NCBI GenBank assembly: GCA_020442545.1
Contig: JAGRJX010000245.1
Location: forward strand, 10,625 to 18,780
DNA: 8,156 nucleotides
Direction of reading: 5' to 3'
DNA from: Lysobacterales bacterium
Lineage (GTDB): Bacteria > Pseudomonadota > Gammaproteobacteria > Xanthomonadales > Xanthomonadaceae
A program made the position numbers and the translations under genes. The notes beneath the pieces were generated by a model. The model made no database searches, was not told where the DNA came from, and saw only the letters and a program-made list of their open reading frames with translations. Below are positions 6,936-8,156 of the stretch, in pieces. Position 1 is the stretch's first letter, and each line of letters begins with the position of its first letter.

Positions 6936-7969
6936 ACGCGCTGCCGGCCTATCGCGCCCCTCGCTGGTTGCGCAATCCGCATCTGCAGTCGGTGCTCGCC
7001 TCCTCACGGCTGCGACGGATCACCGGAGGTCGCCGCAGCCGCTCCATCGAAACCGAAGCGGTCGATCACCTGCTGGACTGCGGTGACGGCGTCCGCCTGC
7101 TCGGACGCTTCAACGCGCAGTCGACGCTGCCCGGAGCGCGCGGCATGGTGGTGCTGTTCCACGGCTGGGAAGGCAGTACCGCCTCCAGCTATCTGCTGCG
7201 CACCGGCGCACAGCTGCTCGACGCCGGATTCGACGTGTTCCGGCTCAATTTCCGCGACCACGGCAACACCCACCATCTCAATCCCGGCATCTTCCACAGC
7301 TGCCGCATCGACGAAGTGGTCGGCGCGGTGGCCGCCATCGAACGGCAATGGCGGCCGCGATTCCTGGGCGTCGCCGGGTATTCGCTGGGCGGCAATTTCG
7401 CGCTGCGCGTGGCGCTGCGTTCACCCGATGCCGGCATCTGTCTCGACCATGCGGTGTCGATCTGTCCGATCCTGTCGCCGCCGCACGGCCTGCAGGCCAT
7501 GGAGCAGTCGCCCTGGTTCTACCAGCATTACTTCATGCACAAGTGGGGCGCTTCACTGCGCCGCAAGCGCGAGTACTTCCCGAACGACCTGCCGGCGTCG
7601 CTTACCAGCGGCAGCGGCGTGCGCGACCTCACCCGTCGGCTGGTCGAGCACGTCGGCGAGTTCGAGAGCCTGGAGGCCTACCTCGACGGCTATTCGGTGG
7701 CCGGCGACCGGCTGGCCTCGCTGCAGGTGCCGGTCAGCATCCTCACCGCGATCGATGACCCGATCATCCCGATCAACGACTTCCGCGAGCTGCGCCTGCC
7801 CGGCAACGCGCGGCTCGACATCGCCGAGCACGGCGGGCACTGTGGCTTCCTGCTGGATGCACGGCTGAACGGCTACGCCGAGCGCTATGTGACGCAGCGC
7901 ATGCTGGATGCATTGAGGGCAGCCTCGCCTGAGCGTCCATGCGAGGACATCGCCGTCGCTGCCGGTTGA
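6932..7969 (+). CDS. YheT-family alpha/beta hydrolase
   Basis: This 345-residue protein begins with the family hallmark 'WLRNPHLQS' (12-20). It has an oxyanion-region motif 'FHGWEG' (76-81), the nucleophile elbow 'GYSLGG' with Ser151, an acidic triad candidate in 'AIDDPIIP' (Asp275 or Asp276) and His303 in 'HGGHCGF'. The full Ser-Asp-His triad is therefore present, and the length matches YheT/ABHD-like hydrolases. Members are presumed esterases or lipases, with physiological substrates mostly unproven in bacteria. There is no signal peptide, so it is cytoplasmic. ATG 6932 overlaps the stop of the acyltransferase gene and has GGAAG at 6920-6924, 7 nt upstream. Coupling to an acyltransferase suggests, as inference, a role in acyl-lipid turnover. 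The second repeat copy begins 18 nt after its stop. The same frame extends upstream to 6269 inside the acyltransferase gene, but that part is a shadow. Confidence 0.9.
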   Translation: MNALPAYRAPRWLRNPHLQSVLASSRLRRITGGRRSRSIETEAVDHLLDCGDGVRLLGRFNAQSTLPGARGMVVLFHGWEGSTASSYLLRTGAQLLDAGFDVFRLNFRDHGNTHHLNPGIFHSCRIDEVVGAVAAIERQWRPRFLGVAGYSLGGNFALRVALRSPDAGICLDHAVSICPILSPPHGLQAMEQSPWFYQHYFMHKWGASLRRKREYFPNDLPASLTSGSGVRDLTRRLVEHVGEFESLEAYLDGYSVAGDRLASLQVPVSILTAIDDPIIPINDFRELRLPGNARLDIAEHGGHCGFLLDARLNGYAERYVTQRMLDALRAASPERPCEDIAVAAG

Positions 7970-8019
7970 CTCACGAGCCTCGCGTTAGGGCAGCGCTGAA
8001 CAAGTATCCGCCGCCGTCA

Positions 8020-8114
8020 CCGCACGCCCGTCGTGCGGATCGAGTGGCGTCGGCGAAGGCAGACTGGCCGTCTGTCGAGACGACGGCGCGCGGAGCCATG
8101 CGACGGGCGTGCGG
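8020..8114. other. Competing hairpins inside copy B
   Basis: CCGCACG (8020-8026) and CGTGCGG (8032-8038) form a perfect 7-bp stem with a 5-nt loop. The 14 bases at 8020-8033 are also the exact reverse complement of 8101-8114, giving a 14-bp long-range stem around 67 nt. The two pairings share the same left arm and so exclude each other. No U-tract follows the short hairpin, so it is not a standard intrinsic terminator. Confidence 0.5.
8032..8114 (-). repeat. 76-bp extra segment in copy B flanked by 7-bp direct repeats
   Basis: CGTGCGG occurs at 8032-8038 and again at 8108-8114 in the same orientation; copy A has the corresponding heptamer once (minus-strand CGTGCGG at 5260-5266). The segment is either an insertion that duplicated 7 bp in copy B, or the ancestral form from which copy A lost 76 bp by recombination across the heptamer. 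It contains small inverted repeats such as CAGAC/GTCTG at 8060-8074. Confidence 0.6.
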
Positions 8115-8156
8115 CCCCAACCGATGGATTTCCAATGACGGGGTGATGCCTCAATC

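Larger units (their letters stand above)
7987..8156 (-). repeat. Repeat element copy B, inverted relative to copy A, running off the window
   Basis: Its outer end (7987-8017) is the terminal inverted repeat, starting 'AGGGCAGCGCTGAACAAGTA'. Read on the minus strand, 8156-8108 matches 5218-5266 at 41 of 49 positions, and 8031-7987 matches 5267-5311 at 39 of 45, with no gaps inside either block. Between the blocks copy B has 76 bases absent from copy A. The other end lies beyond the window. The 17 nt between the yheT-type stop and this element hold nothing recognisable, and no gene is visible in 7970-8156. Confidence 0.75.

Noticed and set aside
8020..8038. Hairpin as an intrinsic terminator after the YheT-type gene
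   Set aside because: The stem is GC-rich and perfect, but no run of T follows it, and it lies inside the repeat element.
1..8156. CRISPR array, tRNA, rRNA, phage or defence genes
   Set aside because: I saw no short spaced direct repeats, no tRNA-like fold and no recognisable defence or phage protein on either strand.

Overview
The window is about 8.2 kb of GC-rich, gene-dense chromosome. All seven genes run on the + strand and several overlap by 4 bp (ATGA or GTGA). GC-rich codon use, an exported protein with tryptophan-rich 'WYNPGQSGWG ... G.PTWVLG' modules, and the mix of SixA, YceI, a ClsC-like PLD lipoprotein, DUF1232, PlsC and YheT genes suggest a gammaproteobacterium of the Xanthomonadales/Lysobacterales type. 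The taxonomic call is inference only.

Left block (1-5101): the 3' part of a large exported PKD-containing protein, then a SixA-type histidine phosphatase (2055-2534), a secreted YceI-family protein (2550-3209) and a lipoprotein of the phospholipase D / cardiolipin synthase C type (3206-5101). Spacings are -4, +15 and -4 bp, so the last three at least look like one transcription unit. It combines envelope proteins with a cytoplasmic phosphatase.

Middle (5102-5406): a 305-bp gap without a convincing gene. Most of it is a 212-bp element (5100-5311) with imperfect 31-bp terminal inverted repeats. The first repeat overlaps the PLD gene's stop codon. A candidate promoter for the next genes lies just right of the element.

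Right block (5407-7969): a DUF1232 (YkvA-like) protein, a PlsC-type lysophospholipid acyltransferase and a YheT-family alpha/beta hydrolase. The last two overlap by 4 bp. Acyl-lipid or membrane metabolism is a plausible shared theme, as for the PLD protein upstream.

Right edge (7987-8156 and beyond): a second copy of the same element in inverted orientation, about 85% identical over 94 aligned bases. It carries 76 extra bases bounded by a 7-bp direct repeat. The two copies bracket the three-gene right block. This inverted pair, and the clean insertion/deletion between its members, is the most interesting thing I found. The genes belong to known families and I see no clearly new multi-gene system.
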